Shown here: positions 5,635-5,757 of the stretch, piece after piece
Numbering within the stretch: position 1 is the stretch's first letter
Layout of the letters: each line of letters opens with the position of its first letter
Position numbers and translations under genes: made by a program
The notes under the pieces: model-generated
What the model was told of the DNA's origin: nothing
What the model saw: only the letters and a program-made list of their open reading frames with translations
Databases searched by the model: none
From: an uncultured Peptococcaceae bacterium
Lineage (GTDB): Bacteria > Bacillota > Desulfitobacteriia > Desulfitobacteriales > Syntrophobotulaceae
Length of the DNA: 5,757 nt
Direction: 5' to 3'
NCBI GenBank assembly: GCA_937892995.1
Contig: CALBJS010000112.1
Coordinates: 1 to 5,757, forward strand

Positions 5635-5757
5635 AAAATTGCCAATCCGGATTTGTTTATGTTAGTCTATGTTAGTTATAATTATGGATCTGGTAAGAAT
5701 TAAATAATCTCCGAGCCGTTTTTCCTAAAGATACTTCATAAGGGTATCAACGGAAAA
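5635..5757 (+). other. Untranslated leader of the next unit, possibly structured, cut by window end
   Basis: At least 115 bases follow the expected transcription start without a credible start codon and ribosome site. Near the end, GATAC (5730-5734) can pair with GTATC (5744-5748), and directly outside it CCGTT (5716-5720) with AACGG (5749-5753), leaving a one-sided nine-base interior loop. Preceded by CTCCGAG (5710-5716), this could be the opening of a structured regulatory leader, but the window stops before it could be recognised. No riboswitch class is claimed. Confidence 0.35.
5656..5675 (+). repeat. Tandem 10-base repeat downstream of promoter (copy 2)
   Basis: TTTATGTTAG (5656-5665) and TCTATGTTAG (5666-5675) repeat the upstream pair, 73 bases further on (about seven helical turns), just past the expected transcription start. 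Partial further similarity continues (TTATAATTATG from 5676). The placement would suit a repressor that loops or blocks the promoter. Confidence 0.6.

Noticed and set aside
5659..5703. Fourteen-codon leader peptide starting at ATG 5659
   Set aside because: No ribosome binding site precedes it and its codons arise from the tandem repeat itself; no regulatory codon run is visible.

Overview
The window reads as one compact, co-directional (+ strand) accessory module from a low-to-moderate G+C bacterium. Strong AGGAGG-like ribosome binding sites, a lipoprotein-type solute-binding protein and tightly overlapping genes suggest an anaerobic Firmicute of the Desulfitobacterium/Desulfosporosinus/Sporomusa kind. 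That placement is inferred from gene content and style, not from a marker gene.

Left half (1-2339): a FecBCD/BtuCDF-type uptake system for an iron chelate, heme, corrinoid or similar metal complex. It holds the 3' end of a permease (cut by the window edge), a complete ATPase with an unusual cysteine-patterned tail, and a lipid-anchored substrate-binding protein. A hairpin followed by a short T run (2360-2400) then separates the transporter from the genes downstream.

Right half (2423-5473): three overlapping genes in the order D-like, K-like, H-like. The H-like protein is a very well conserved nitrogenase-type Fe protein with P-loop, switch I, both cluster cysteines and the GCAGRG loop. The D-like and K-like proteins are divergent nitrogenase component 1 relatives. 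By eye they keep only three of the six P-cluster cysteines and neither FeMo-cofactor ligand. This is therefore most likely not a dinitrogen-fixing enzyme but a nitrogenase-like reductase, related in concept to the dark-operative protochlorophyllide, Ni-sirohydrochlorin (Cfb) and methylthio-alkane (Mar) reductases. Its substrate cannot be read from the sequence. The coupling to a metal-chelate importer suggests that the imported compound, or a metal-tetrapyrrole-like derivative, is what the Fe protein and the D/K complex reduce.

Right edge (5474-5757): 284 bases without a credible gene. They contain a near-ideal sigma-70-type promoter facing right (TTGACT, 17 bases, TATACT), flanked on both sides by tandem 10-base repeats of TTTATGTTAG, plus GATAAT repeats further upstream. 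A leader of more than 100 bases with pairing potential runs off the window. These look like the control region of the next transcription unit, which is not visible.
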